Below the pieces are notes generated by a model. That model saw only the letters and a program-made list of their open reading frames with translations, searched no databases and was not told the DNA's origin. A program made the translations under genes and the position numbers. This document shows positions 57,170 to 64,000 of a stretch of 64,000 nucleotides of DNA, one piece after another. Each line of letters opens with the position of its first letter. Positions within the stretch are counted from its first letter, which is position 1. Origin of the DNA: Agromyces intestinalis (lineage in GTDB: Bacteria > Actinomycetota > Actinomycetes > Actinomycetales > Microbacteriaceae); assembly GCF_008365295.1 (NCBI RefSeq), contig NZ_CP043505.1, positions 62,001-126,000 of the forward strand. Reading direction: 5' to 3'.

Positions 57170-58804
57170 TCAGCCCTCGCGCCCGCCTCGATCGCGGATC
57201 CGCCCGGCCGGATCGAGCTCGATGACCGTGTCGATCGCCAGTCGATCCAGGAACGCCCGATCGTGGCTGACCACCAGCAGTGCGCCGCGGTAGCCGTCGA
57301 GGGCTTCCGCCAGGTGCTCGACGCTCTCGATGTCGAGGTTGTTCGTCGGCTCGTCGAGGATCAGCAGCTGCGCGGGCGGGTCGGCGAGCAGGAGCCGGGC
57401 CAACGACACGCGGAAACGCTCGCCGCCCGACAGCGATGCCACGGGCCGGTCGACGCTGCTGCCGCGGATCAGCAGCCGCGCCAGCTGATTGCGGATGGCC
57501 CCGGGCGTGCTGCCCGGAGCGACCGCCTGCACGTTGTCGAGCGCGCTCGCGGTCTCGTCGAGGCCGTCGAGCCGTTGCGGGAGGTAGCCGACCCGGTCGG
57601 TGAGCAGGGCTCCGTGCGGCCGCCCGTCGGTCGGCTCGCTGCCGGTGCCGTCGCCAGCGCTGCTGCCGCTGTCGAGCAGCCGGCCGATGAGGGTCGACTT
57701 GCCGGCGCCGTTCGGCCCGACGAGCGCGACGCGCTCGGGCCCCTGGATGACGATCGTGCGGTTCGGGCCATGGATCTCGGCGATGCGTCGCCCGCGAGGC
57801 ACGTCGGGGTCGGGCAGCGTGAGGTGGATGTGCTGCTCGTCGCGGACGCGCGCGTCCGCCGCGTCGACAGCGGCTTGTGCCGCGCGGACCTTGTCGTCGA
57901 GCGTCGACCGCATCGACCCGGCGGACCCCTGGGCCCTGTTGGCACGGGCGCCCGCGAGGATCTTCGGGATCCCGCCGTCCTGCTGGGTCTTCTTGGCGGT
58001 GCGCTCGCGACGGGCGAGCTTGGTCTCGGCTTCGACGCGCTGCCGCTTCTCGACCTTCAGCGCCTGCTGCGCGGCCCGGGCGGCCTGCGTCGCCGCCGCC
58101 TGCTCCTGCTCGCGGTACGCCCGCCAGGCGCCGTAGGGGCCGCCGAACACCTCGAGACGGCCGGCATGGAGCTCTGCGGTGTCGTCCATGTGCTCGAGCA
58201 GCTCGAGATCGTGGCTCACCACCACGAGCGTGCCGGGCCACGCATCGACGATGTCGGCGAGCTTCTCGCGGGTGGGCCGGTCGAGGTTGTTCGTCGGCTC
58301 GTCGAGGAGGGTGATGGCGGTGCGCCTCAGTCGCAGGCCGGTGATCGCGATGAGCATCGCCTCGCCGCCCGAGACCTCGGCGACGCGGCGGCCGAGGTCG
58401 GCGGCCGTGAATCCGATCTCGGCGAGCGCCTCGTCGGCGCGGGCCTCGATGTCCCAGTCGTCGCCGATGGCGTCGAAGTGCCGTTCGTCGACGTCGCCCG
58501 CCTCGATGGCCCGGAGGGCCGTCACTGCGTGGTCGATGCCGAGCAACTCGGCGATGGTGGAGTCGGTGGTGAGCGTCAGGGTCTGCGGCAGGTAGCCGAC
58601 GTCGCCGACGGTGTCGATCTGACCAGAGGTCGGCTGGAGCTCTCCGGCGATCAGCCGGAGCAGGGTGGACTTGCCGGCCCCGTTCCGGCCGACCAGGCCG
58701 GTGCGACCCGAGGGGAAGGTGGCGTCGAGACGGTCGAGTGCGATGGTCCCGTCGGGCCACTCGAACGACAGGTCTCGGAGGGTGATGGCGGGTTTCGATG
58801 GCAT
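57170..58804 (-). CDS. ABC-F family ATPase
   Basis: The 544-residue soluble protein has two ABC domains in one chain and no membrane segment. The first has GRNGAGKST, the signature VSGGEAMLIAI and LLDEPTNNLD. The second has GPNGAGKST, LSGGERFRVSLARLLL and LILDEPTNNLD. A charged linker (EKRQRVEAETKLARRERTAKK) lies between them. ABC-F proteins act on ribosomes, either in translation or by protecting against antibiotics; which applies here is unknown. The ATG at 58804 has AGAAGGAG upstream, next to a hairpin. The leader is about 180 bases and carries a candidate 8-codon peptide, as in antibiotic-inducible ABC-F genes. Confidence 0.88.
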   Translation of the reverse strand: MPSKPAITLRDLSFEWPDGTIALDRLDATFPSGRTGLVGRNGAGKSTLLRLIAGELQPTSGQIDTVGDVGYLPQTLTLTTDSTIAELLGIDHAVTALRAIEAGDVDERHFDAIGDDWDIEARADEALAEIGFTAADLGRRVAEVSGGEAMLIAITGLRLRRTAITLLDEPTNNLDRPTREKLADIVDAWPGTLVVVSHDLELLEHMDDTAELHAGRLEVFGGPYGAWRAYREQEQAAATQAARAAQQALKVEKRQRVEAETKLARRERTAKKTQQDGGIPKILAGARANRAQGSAGSMRSTLDDKVRAAQAAVDAADARVRDEQHIHLTLPDPDVPRGRRIAEIHGPNRTIVIQGPERVALVGPNGAGKSTLIGRLLDSGSSAGDGTGSEPTDGRPHGALLTDRVGYLPQRLDGLDETASALDNVQAVAPGSTPGAIRNQLARLLIRGSSVDRPVASLSGGERFRVSLARLLLADPPAQLLILDEPTNNLDIESVEHLAEALDGYRGALLVVSHDRAFLDRLAIDTVIELDPAGRIRDRGGREG

Positions 58805-58817
58805 GGTGATGCTCCTT

Positions 58818-58833
58818 CTGCCGCGTGCGGCAG
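58818..58833 (-). promoter_or_regulatory. Hairpin adjoining the ABC-F ribosome binding site
   Basis: CTGCCG / CGGCAG with a 4-base loop directly abuts the AAGGAG of the ABC-F gene. It could affect ribosome access. Confidence 0.5.
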
Positions 58834-58958
58834 TGGGGTGGATGACTGGTGCGGTGCGCGCCGGAACGTCGTCGCAACAGGCGACGCGTCGGAGGGGTCG
58901 CTCACTCGGGAGCGCTGAGGGCTCCTGCTGATCGTGAACGGCCACCGGTGTCCGGCGG

Positions 58959-58985
58959 CTAGAGTCTGTCGACCTCGATCTCCAT
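58959..58985 (-). CDS. Candidate 8-residue leader peptide of the ABC-F gene
   Basis: The minus strand encodes MEIEVDRL followed by TAG. GGAGG lies 3 bases upstream and a TAGGAT hexamer 9 bases upstream. Translation would begin at, or a few bases from, the 5' end of the transcript. The ABC-F ATG lies 154 bases downstream of the TAG. Short leader peptides control many antibiotic-inducible ABC-F genes; this one is inferred only from sequence. Confidence 0.4.
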   Translation of the reverse strand: MEIEVDRL

Positions 58986-58994
58986 GGTCCTCCG

Positions 58995-59000
58995 ATCCTA
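58995..59000 (-). promoter_or_regulatory. -10-like hexamer (TAGGAT) for the ABC-F leader
   Basis: TAGGAT is read on the minus strand in the gap between the ltrA stop (59015) and the candidate leader peptide. A start about 7 bases on falls at 58988. Confidence 0.45.
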
Positions 59001-59014
59001 TCCGGCCGCGGCGA

Positions 59015-60238
59015 TCAGACCGCCGTGCGACGTGTCTGCGACGCGGTGGCGAGCGCGGCGATCACGACGAGTGCGGCGGAGAGCGCGAGTGCCGCCAGTG
59101 ACGCGAGCCCGAGGGCGACCGCGCCGAGCACGATGGTCAGGACGCCGGCGATGAGGGGAGCGCGGCTCCACGCGCCGGTCGCGAGCCGCGCGAAGAGTCC
59201 GAGCCCGAGCAGGTAGCACGCGAGCCCGCCGCTCAGCGCCGCGATCGCACCCCAGTGCGCCGGGGCCGCGGGTGCGACGGCGATGTCCTCGAGGAGGAGC
59301 CGGACCCCGAGCGCGACGAAGACGGTGCCGGCGACGAGCGGCAGGTGCCCGAGCGTGTATCCGTCGCGGGCGAGCGCGGGCCGACGAGCGGGTGCCGCCC
59401 GGAGGAGGGCACGGTGCGCTGCGATGGACGGCCCGCGGAAGTACGACCACCAGATGCCGAGCACGATCGCGAAGGCGAGCAGGGCTGCGGCGATCGACCG
59501 GGGCTCGACCGCGGAATCCCGCATCGTCGAACCGAGCCCGGCACCCGACGAGAGCACCGTCTCGCCGAGCGCGATGATGAGCACCAGGCCGTGTCGCTCG
59601 ACGAAGTGCGCCGGGCTCGCGACGCGCCAGCCGTTGTACCGCGAGGCGAGCCATCCGACGCCGAAGTCGAGCCCGAATGCGACGGCCCAGCACACGCTCT
59701 GCAGGTCGCCGCCGAGCACTGCCCCGACGATCAGGAGCGCACTCGAGCCGGTCTGCGGAATGGCATCGATGAGCAACTGCGTGCGCAGTCGCCGGTCCCG
59801 GCCGGAGGTCGAGAGGAACACCGCGAAATAGCTCGCCCGCACCACGATGAACGCGACCGCGAGCACGAGCGCCGGGCTGAGCGTTCCGGCGGGCGACTCC
59901 CACGCGCCGGGGATCGCCAGTGCGGCGACGAAGAGCGCGCACATCGCCACGAGGATGGCGACGACCACGCGGCCGCGGTCCAGCCGCACGCGGTTGCCGA
60001 GCCAGATGTAGGCGCACCACGCCCACCAGAGCAGCAGGAGCAACAGCACGCCCCGACCGAAACCGGCCGGGGTGGGCTGAGCTTCCATGAGGTCGACGAC
60101 GCGCATGAGCGCCAGCACGAAGACGAGGTCGAAGAAGATCTCGAACATCGTCACGCGATCGCCGTCGCGTCGGGCATCCGCGCGCTCGCCCGTCGCGCCG
60201 GTCACGGCGTTCACAGCATCGTCGACCTGCCCGTTCAC
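59015..60238 (-). CDS. LtrA-like low temperature requirement membrane protein
   Basis: The 407-residue protein has about ten hydrophobic helices. The family N-terminal pattern is TMFEIFFDLVFVLALMRVVDL, then LLLLLWWAWCAYIWLGNR and a central HFVERHGLVLIIALGETV (ERxxLxxIIxLGE) motif. Family members are annotated as low temperature requirement A, first seen in Listeria; the transport function is unknown. The GTG at 60238 overlaps the stop of the preceding SDR (GTGA), so it is translationally coupled. Confidence 0.9.
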   Translation of the reverse strand: MNGQVDDAVNAVTGATGERADARRDGDRVTMFEIFFDLVFVLALMRVVDLMEAQPTPAGFGRGVLLLLLLWWAWCAYIWLGNRVRLDRGRVVVAILVAMCALFVAALAIPGAWESPAGTLSPALVLAVAFIVVRASYFAVFLSTSGRDRRLRTQLLIDAIPQTGSSALLIVGAVLGGDLQSVCWAVAFGLDFGVGWLASRYNGWRVASPAHFVERHGLVLIIALGETVLSSGAGLGSTMRDSAVEPRSIAAALLAFAIVLGIWWSYFRGPSIAAHRALLRAAPARRPALARDGYTLGHLPLVAGTVFVALGVRLLLEDIAVAPAAPAHWGAIAALSGGLACYLLGLGLFARLATGAWSRAPLIAGVLTIVLGAVALGLASLAALALSAALVVIAALATASQTRRTAV

Positions 60239-61092
60239 AGCACCGCCGGTCCGCTGCCCGGATAGTCGGTGGATGCCGCGAGCTCGCGCCCCGCGTCGAA
60301 CTCGGCGTGGAAGCGAGCCAGCTTGTCGCCGATGCGGCGGTACGCGTCGCTGCCGAGGATCAGCCAGTGCCGCGGCTCGGCGGCGCGCACGTTGGCGATG
60401 ATCGCGTCGGCCGCACGGGCGGGGTCGCCGGGGAACTGCTCGGGCCGCACGGCCGTCACCGCCCGGATGAAGGCCCCCGAGGTGGCGTCGTAGTCGGCGA
60501 TGGCCTGCCCGGAGACGTGGGTGCGCTGCTCGATCCCCGTGCGGAACGACCCGGGCTCGACGAGGAACGCTCGCAGCCCGATCGGCTCGATCTCCTGCCA
60601 GAGCGCTTCGGTGAACCCCTCGAGCGCGAACTTCGTGGTCGAGTAGTACCCGTTGGCGGCCAGGCTCGAGATGCCGTCCATCGACGAGATGTTGACGATG
60701 GTGCCCGAGCGGCGTGCTCGCATGCCCGGCAGCACGAGTCGGGTCAGCTCGATCGGCGCGAACACGTTCACGTCGAACTGGGCGCGGATGTCTCGCTGGT
60801 CCTGCTCCTCGAGCGCGCCGAGGAAGTCGATCGCGGCGTTGTTCACGAGGACGTCGATGCCGCCGGCCCACGTCTCCGCCGCGGCGACCGCCTCGCGTCG
60901 CTGTTCAGCGTCGATGACATCGAGCTCGACGACGAAGGCGGTCTCGGGGTGGCGCATCCGCACGGCGGAGAGGTCGTGCCCGCGCCGGGCCGCGAGCACG
61001 ACCCGGTCGCCGGCCTCGAGCGCGCGCTCGGCGAGCGCGGCCCCGAGGCCGCTGCCGGCCCCGGTGATGAACCAGGTCGGGATGTCGCTCAT
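60235..61092 (-). CDS. Short-chain dehydrogenase/reductase
   Basis: The 285-residue classical SDR has TGAGSGLGAALAERAL, NNAAI, the catalytic Ser in NISSMDG and YYSTTKFA. The C-terminal half with FLVEPGSFRTGI is typical of oxidoreductases related to retinol-type SDRs. The preceding SDR stop overlaps its ATG (ATGA), and its own stop overlaps the ltrA GTG. Substrate unknown. It resembles its upstream neighbour, suggesting a duplication. Confidence 0.88.
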   Translation of the reverse strand: MSDIPTWFITGAGSGLGAALAERALEAGDRVVLAARRGHDLSAVRMRHPETAFVVELDVIDAEQRREAVAAAETWAGGIDVLVNNAAIDFLGALEEQDQRDIRAQFDVNVFAPIELTRLVLPGMRARRSGTIVNISSMDGISSLAANGYYSTTKFALEGFTEALWQEIEPIGLRAFLVEPGSFRTGIEQRTHVSGQAIADYDATSGAFIRAVTAVRPEQFPGDPARAADAIIANVRAAEPRHWLILGSDAYRRIGDKLARFHAEFDAGRELAASTDYPGSGPAVL

Positions 61093-62021
61093 GCTGCCGT
61101 TCCCTCCGTCGTCGTGTCGACGTCGGTCGTGCCGGACTCGGCCGCCGGGAAGTCCGCCGACCTGCTGACGTCGGCCCACGCGACCGCCTCCTCGAGGCGG
61201 CGCCGCTCGCCGCTGAGCACCCGGTCGACCGCGCCGCCGCCGAGCAGCAGGCGCATCGGAAGCCCGTCGTGGGCCCGGCCGAGGTCGCCGTGGGCGAGGT
61301 CGACGAGCACGCGCGCCGCACGGGCGGGGTCGCCGGGCTGCGTGCCGTCGCTCTGCCGGCGCTGCTCGTGGATGCGGCCGATCGTCGCCTCGTAGTCGGG
61401 GCCGACCGGATGCATCGTCATCGAGTCGCCCTGCCAGTCGGTGCGGAACGCGCCGGGCTCGACGATGACGACGCCGACGCCGAATGGCGCCGATTCCGCC
61501 GCGAGCACCTCGGAGAAGCCCTCGACGGCGAACTTCGCCGCCTGGTACGCGCCGAGTCCCGGGGTGCCGCCGATGCGACCGCCCACGGATGAGAACTGCA
61601 GGAACAGCCCCGAACGTTGCGCGCGCATCAGCGGCAGCGCCGCGCGGGTGACGTTGACCACGCCGAAGAAGTTCGTCTCGATCTGCTCCCGGAAGTCCGC
61701 CGCCGGCGTCTCCTCGATGGAGCCGCTGTTCGCGTAGCCCGCGTTGTCGACGACGACGTCCAGCCGTCCGAATCGGTCGACGGCACGACCGACGACCTGG
61801 GTCGCCGCGTCGGCATCGGTGACGTCGAGTTCGGCGACCAGCAGTCGGTCGGAACCGTACCGTGCCGCGAGGTCGTCGAGTGACGTGGTTCGTCGAGCGG
61901 TCGCGACGACACGGTCGCCGCGGTCGAGGGCGGCCTCGACGATCCGCCTGCCGAAGCCGCGCGAGCTTCCCGTGATCAGCCAGACCAGAGTGTCGCTCCG
62001 TCGTCCCTGTTGCTCGTTCAT
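61089..62021 (-). CDS. Short-chain dehydrogenase/reductase
   Basis: The 310-residue SDR has TGSSRGFGRRIVEAAL, DNAGYANSG, FSSVGG and the catalytic YQAAKFAVEG, with VIVEPGAFRTDW in the same place as its downstream neighbour. It heads a three-gene coupled operon (SDR, SDR, LtrA). AAGGGACGG precedes the ATG at 62021. The 252-base divergent region upstream contains two inverted repeats that may be operators. Confidence 0.88.
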   Translation of the reverse strand: MNEQQGRRSDTLVWLITGSSRGFGRRIVEAALDRGDRVVATARRTTSLDDLAARYGSDRLLVAELDVTDADAATQVVGRAVDRFGRLDVVVDNAGYANSGSIEETPAADFREQIETNFFGVVNVTRAALPLMRAQRSGLFLQFSSVGGRIGGTPGLGAYQAAKFAVEGFSEVLAAESAPFGVGVVIVEPGAFRTDWQGDSMTMHPVGPDYEATIGRIHEQRRQSDGTQPGDPARAARVLVDLAHGDLGRAHDGLPMRLLLGGGAVDRVLSGERRRLEEAVAWADVSRSADFPAAESGTTDVDTTTEGTAA

Positions 62022-62218
62022 GAGTCCGTCCCTTCGCGCCGGACCTTCGCCGGCACTGTCGTCCAGCGTGCGCCGCAGGGCGGCGGGATCGCGCCCGTGA
62101 CGGTGCCGGGGCCGCGCCCGGGTCGAGCCCCGGTCGCCATGCCGCCCGTGATCCCCGGGGGGTCGACCGGTCATCCACCCGGGCGCGTCGGTGGCAGCTC
62201 TCGCGGGAACGTGGTGCG

Positions 62219-62236
62219 GTGCCGACCGATCGGCAC
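62219..62236. promoter_or_regulatory. Inverted repeat, candidate operator 1
   Basis: GTGCCGA and TCGGCAC form perfect 7-bp arms 4 bases apart in the divergent region between the SDR operon and the SRPBCC gene. Confidence 0.4.
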
Positions 62237-62238
62237 GA

Positions 62239-62254
62239 CCGACCAGCAGGTCGG
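62239..62254. promoter_or_regulatory. Inverted repeat, candidate operator 2
   Basis: CCGACC and GGTCGG form perfect 6-bp arms 4 bases apart, 2 bases after the first inverted repeat and 19 bases before the SRPBCC start. Confidence 0.35.
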
Positions 62255-62273
62255 GCATCGGAAGGGAAAGCTC

Positions 62274-62717
62274 ATGACGACCGTCAGATTCCACCTCACC
62301 TCCACGTTGAGCGCACCAGAACTCATGGCGGTGCTCACCGACTTCAGCCCGGCACGTGCCGAGAACTGGCCGACGATCGACGCCGACCACTTCGAGGTGC
62401 ACGCGCTCGGGCAGAACTGGGCCGACGTGACGGAGGGCACCGCCTCCGCGTGGGAGCACGCGCACTACGAATGGGACGCCGCCGCGAATCGCGTCGCGAT
62501 CACCACGCTCGACTCGAAGGTCTTCGGCCCCGGCGGCGGCTGGGTGTTCCAGCTCACCCCAGAGGGCGACCGCACCCGGGTCGATGTCGAGCTCACCCGC
62601 CGACCGACTGCCTTCAAGGCCAAGGTGCTCGCGCTGCTCCTGCCGCTCGTCGCACCGGGCGCGCTGCGCAAGTCGTTCAGCGGCCCGCTCCGGGCCCAGA
62701 CGGCGGCCGCCGCATGA
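62274..62717 (+). CDS. SRPBCC (START-like) fold protein
   Basis: The 147-residue protein has the SRPBCC pattern of strands around a hydrophobic pocket: VRFHLTSTLSAPELMAVLTDFS, WADVTEGTASAWEHAHYEWD and GGGWVFQLTPEGDRTRVDVEL, then a C-terminal helix. It could bind a lipid or other small hydrophobic molecule; the ligand is unknown. GAAGGGAAAG precedes the ATG at 62274. A small unknown gene follows after 56 bases. Confidence 0.8.
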   Translation: MTTVRFHLTSTLSAPELMAVLTDFSPARAENWPTIDADHFEVHALGQNWADVTEGTASAWEHAHYEWDAAANRVAITTLDSKVFGPGGGWVFQLTPEGDRTRVDVELTRRPTAFKAKVLALLLPLVAPGALRKSFSGPLRAQTAAAA

Positions 62718-62773
62718 GGACCGGTACGGGCGCGAGCCCGCGCCGGTCAGCGACCACACGAAGGGGACCGTCC

Positions 62774-63262
62774 ATGGGATGGATCGACCGGATCTTCGGC
62801 CGCAAGGTCGAGCTCGACACCGAGGCGCTGCCGGCGGGCGCGACCATCGGCGATGCGCGCGCCGTCGAGCGCTACCAGCGGATGCTGCGCACCGCACCGC
62901 CCGACGTCATCGAACGCGCCCACGTCGAGGCGTTCGAGCGGCTTACGCCGGCACAGCTCGACCTGCTGTTCGAGCGGCTCACGGCGGACGCCGAGCAGAG
63001 CGACGAGCGGCCCGTCGACGCGAACCCCGCCAACCTGGCGCGCTCGGTCGCACGGGCCGGCCGGCGTCGACCGGCCGCGACCGTACGCTCGCTCGAGCGA
63101 ACACCCGCCGGCACCGACCAGCACGGGTGGGTCGGCGCGTCCCTGCTCGACACCGTCGCCTGGTACGCGATCGCCTCGGCGGCATGGACCTCCTGGGGCG
63201 ACCCGGGCGGAGCGATCGGCGATCCCTCCGGCGGCTGGGACTTCTGGGACTTCGGCCTCTGA
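62774..63262 (+). CDS. Unknown protein with Gly/Trp-rich C-terminus
   Basis: The 162-residue protein is not one I recognise. It starts GWIDRIFGRKVELD, has a helical middle (RAVERYQRMLRTAPPDVIERAHVEAFERLTPAQLDLLFERL) with an LTPAQ helix start, and then a basic Arg/Ala stretch. It ends in a short tail rich in Gly, Asp, Trp and Phe (GGWDFWDFGL). There is no signal peptide; one weakly hydrophobic helix lies near LLDTVAWYAIASAAWTSW. AAGGGGA precedes the ATG. It lies between the SRPBCC and VOC genes in the same direction. Confidence 0.65.
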   Translation: MGWIDRIFGRKVELDTEALPAGATIGDARAVERYQRMLRTAPPDVIERAHVEAFERLTPAQLDLLFERLTADAEQSDERPVDANPANLARSVARAGRRRPAATVRSLERTPAGTDQHGWVGASLLDTVAWYAIASAAWTSWGDPGGAIGDPSGGWDFWDFGL

Positions 63263-63385
63263 CCGGCGGCGCGGCCGTCGGGGCGACCCGGGGGCGCGCC
63301 AGTGAGTCCGACGGGCGCGCCGAACGCGACGGCGAAGCATCCTCGAGACAACGAACCGATGCACGCAGAGAAAGGAACCCTTCCC

Positions 63386-64000
63386 ATGGACACCGAAACG
63401 ACCGCGACCGAGACGACTCGCACCGATGCCGAGGTGCGAGACGCGGCCCCTGCCCTGAAGCTCGAGGTCGTCGTCATCCCCGTCTCGGACGTCGACCGGG
63501 CGAAGGCGTTCTACGCCGGGCTCGGCTGGACGCTCGACGTCGACCTCGACATCGCACCCGGCTACCGGGTCGTCGAGTTCACGCCTCCCGGGTCGCCGAC
63601 GTCGATCATCTTCGGCACCGGCGTGACGGAGGCCGCACCCGGCTCGGTCCGCGGGCTGCAGCTCGTGGCATCCGACATCGAAGCGGCGCGTGAGGAGCTC
63701 GCGGCCGGTGGGGCCCTCGTCAGCGAGGTCTTCCACGATGAGACCGGCGTCTTCCACCACGGCGGCACCATCGCGCGCGTGCCCGGCCTCGCACCCGACC
63801 GCAGCTCGTACGGCTCGTGGATCGCGTTCGAGGACCCCGACGGCAACGAGTGGCTGGTGCAGGAGGTCACCCAGCGGATCCCGGGCCGGGTCGTGCAGAC
63901 CCGCTACGACTCCCCCGCCGAGCTGGCGGCCGCACTGCGCGCGGCCGCGGAGGCGCACGGCGCGCACGAGGCCAGGATCGGCCACGAGGATGCCGGTTGG
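63386..64000 (+). CDS. VOC (glyoxalase/dioxygenase fold) protein, copy 2, 3' end outside the window
   Basis: The visible 205 residues are open to the window edge. After an acidic, Thr-rich N-terminal tail comes a VOC domain (LEVVVIPVSDVDRAKAFYAGLGW to FEDPDGNEWLVQEVT). A C-terminal extension (YDSPAELAAALRAAAEAHGAHEARIGHEDAGW) continues past the edge. The domain closely matches the shorter VOC protein at 47890, sharing TPPGSP, FGTG, RGL and FHD segments. AAAGGAA precedes the ATG. Confidence 0.85.
   Translation, partial: MDTETTATETTRTDAEVRDAAPALKLEVVVIPVSDVDRAKAFYAGLGWTLDVDLDIAPGYRVVEFTPPGSPTSIIFGTGVTEAAPGSVRGLQLVASDIEAAREELAAGGALVSEVFHDETGVFHHGGTIARVPGLAPDRSSYGSWIAFEDPDGNEWLVQEVTQRIPGRVVQTRYDSPAELAAALRAAAEAHGAHEARIGHEDAGW

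Noticed and set aside
46600..64000. A genomic island or prophage
   Set aside because: I saw no integrase, transposase, phage genes, tRNA junction or direct-repeat ends, and base composition and codon use look like the rest of the window. The region is accessory in content only.

Overview
The window is high-GC DNA from an actinobacterium, most likely a member of the Microbacteriaceae (Micrococcales). This is an inference from gene content and order: pepA-lpdA-sucB-lipB-lipA-DUF4191-RDD-glnA-glnE-glnA2-panB, sigA followed by murT-gatD, a second type IIA topoisomerase pair, an AceE-type pyruvate dehydrogenase followed by fasR-fabD-fabH-acpP-fabF, and an A-type RNase P RNA. No database search was possible, so family names rest on motifs and on remembered family features.

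Layout. 1-6.9 kb: a DUF3043 membrane protein (cut at the left edge), a phosphodiesterase-like protein, convergent topoisomerase IV-type A and B subunits and a small DUF7455 protein. 6.9-11.7 kb: gatD, murT and the principal sigma factor sigA on the minus strand, then a PAC2 protein. 11.7-20.4 kb: leucyl aminopeptidase, the E3 and E2 subunits of a 2-oxoacid dehydrogenase, a pseudokinase-like membrane protein, lipB, lipA and DUF4191. This block makes lipoylated enzymes and supplies the lipoyl group. 20.4-28.9 kb: RDD protein, glutamine synthetase I, its adenylyltransferase, GlnA2, panB, a SPOR-like mini-protein and polyphosphate glucokinase. 28.9-32.3 kb: rnpB, a coiled-coil/zinc-ribbon protein, a Nif3-like protein, tRNA-Val(UAC), a membrane protein and a peroxiredoxin. 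32.4-40.2 kb: aceE, a PucR/FasR-type regulator and the type II fatty acid synthase genes, linking pyruvate to acetyl-CoA to fatty acids. 40.3-46.5 kb: DUF3145, PadR, a family A DNA polymerase, a zinc-ribbon DUF559-like nuclease, and an NfeD/flotillin pair. 46.6-64 kb is accessory: an enoyl-CoA hydratase-fold protein, two paralogous VOC proteins near its two ends, a large LuxR (LAL) regulator, a pyruvate oxidase/membrane protein/SDR operon divergent from three alpha/beta hydrolases, an ABC-F protein with a candidate leader peptide, a coupled SDR-SDR-LtrA operon, an SRPBCC protein and a small Trp/Gly-tailed protein.

Most notable is the MurT/GatD pair. In most Gram-positive bacteria this complex amidates D-glutamate of lipid II, using a Cys nucleophile in GatD; MurT also usually carries a four-Cys zinc ribbon. 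Here GatD has Gly92 at the nucleophile position, and neither protein contains a single cysteine. Microbacteriaceae have B-type peptidoglycan, in which the same D-Glu alpha-carboxyl carries the interpeptide bridge. The pair may therefore have become a glutamine-independent ligase that attaches a bridge amino acid.

A second theme is transcription without a leader. At least sixteen start codons lie 5-8 bases after a -10-like hexamer (TAnnnT or CAGACT/GACAAT) with no Shine-Dalgarno sequence between. These hexamers were used to choose several starts.
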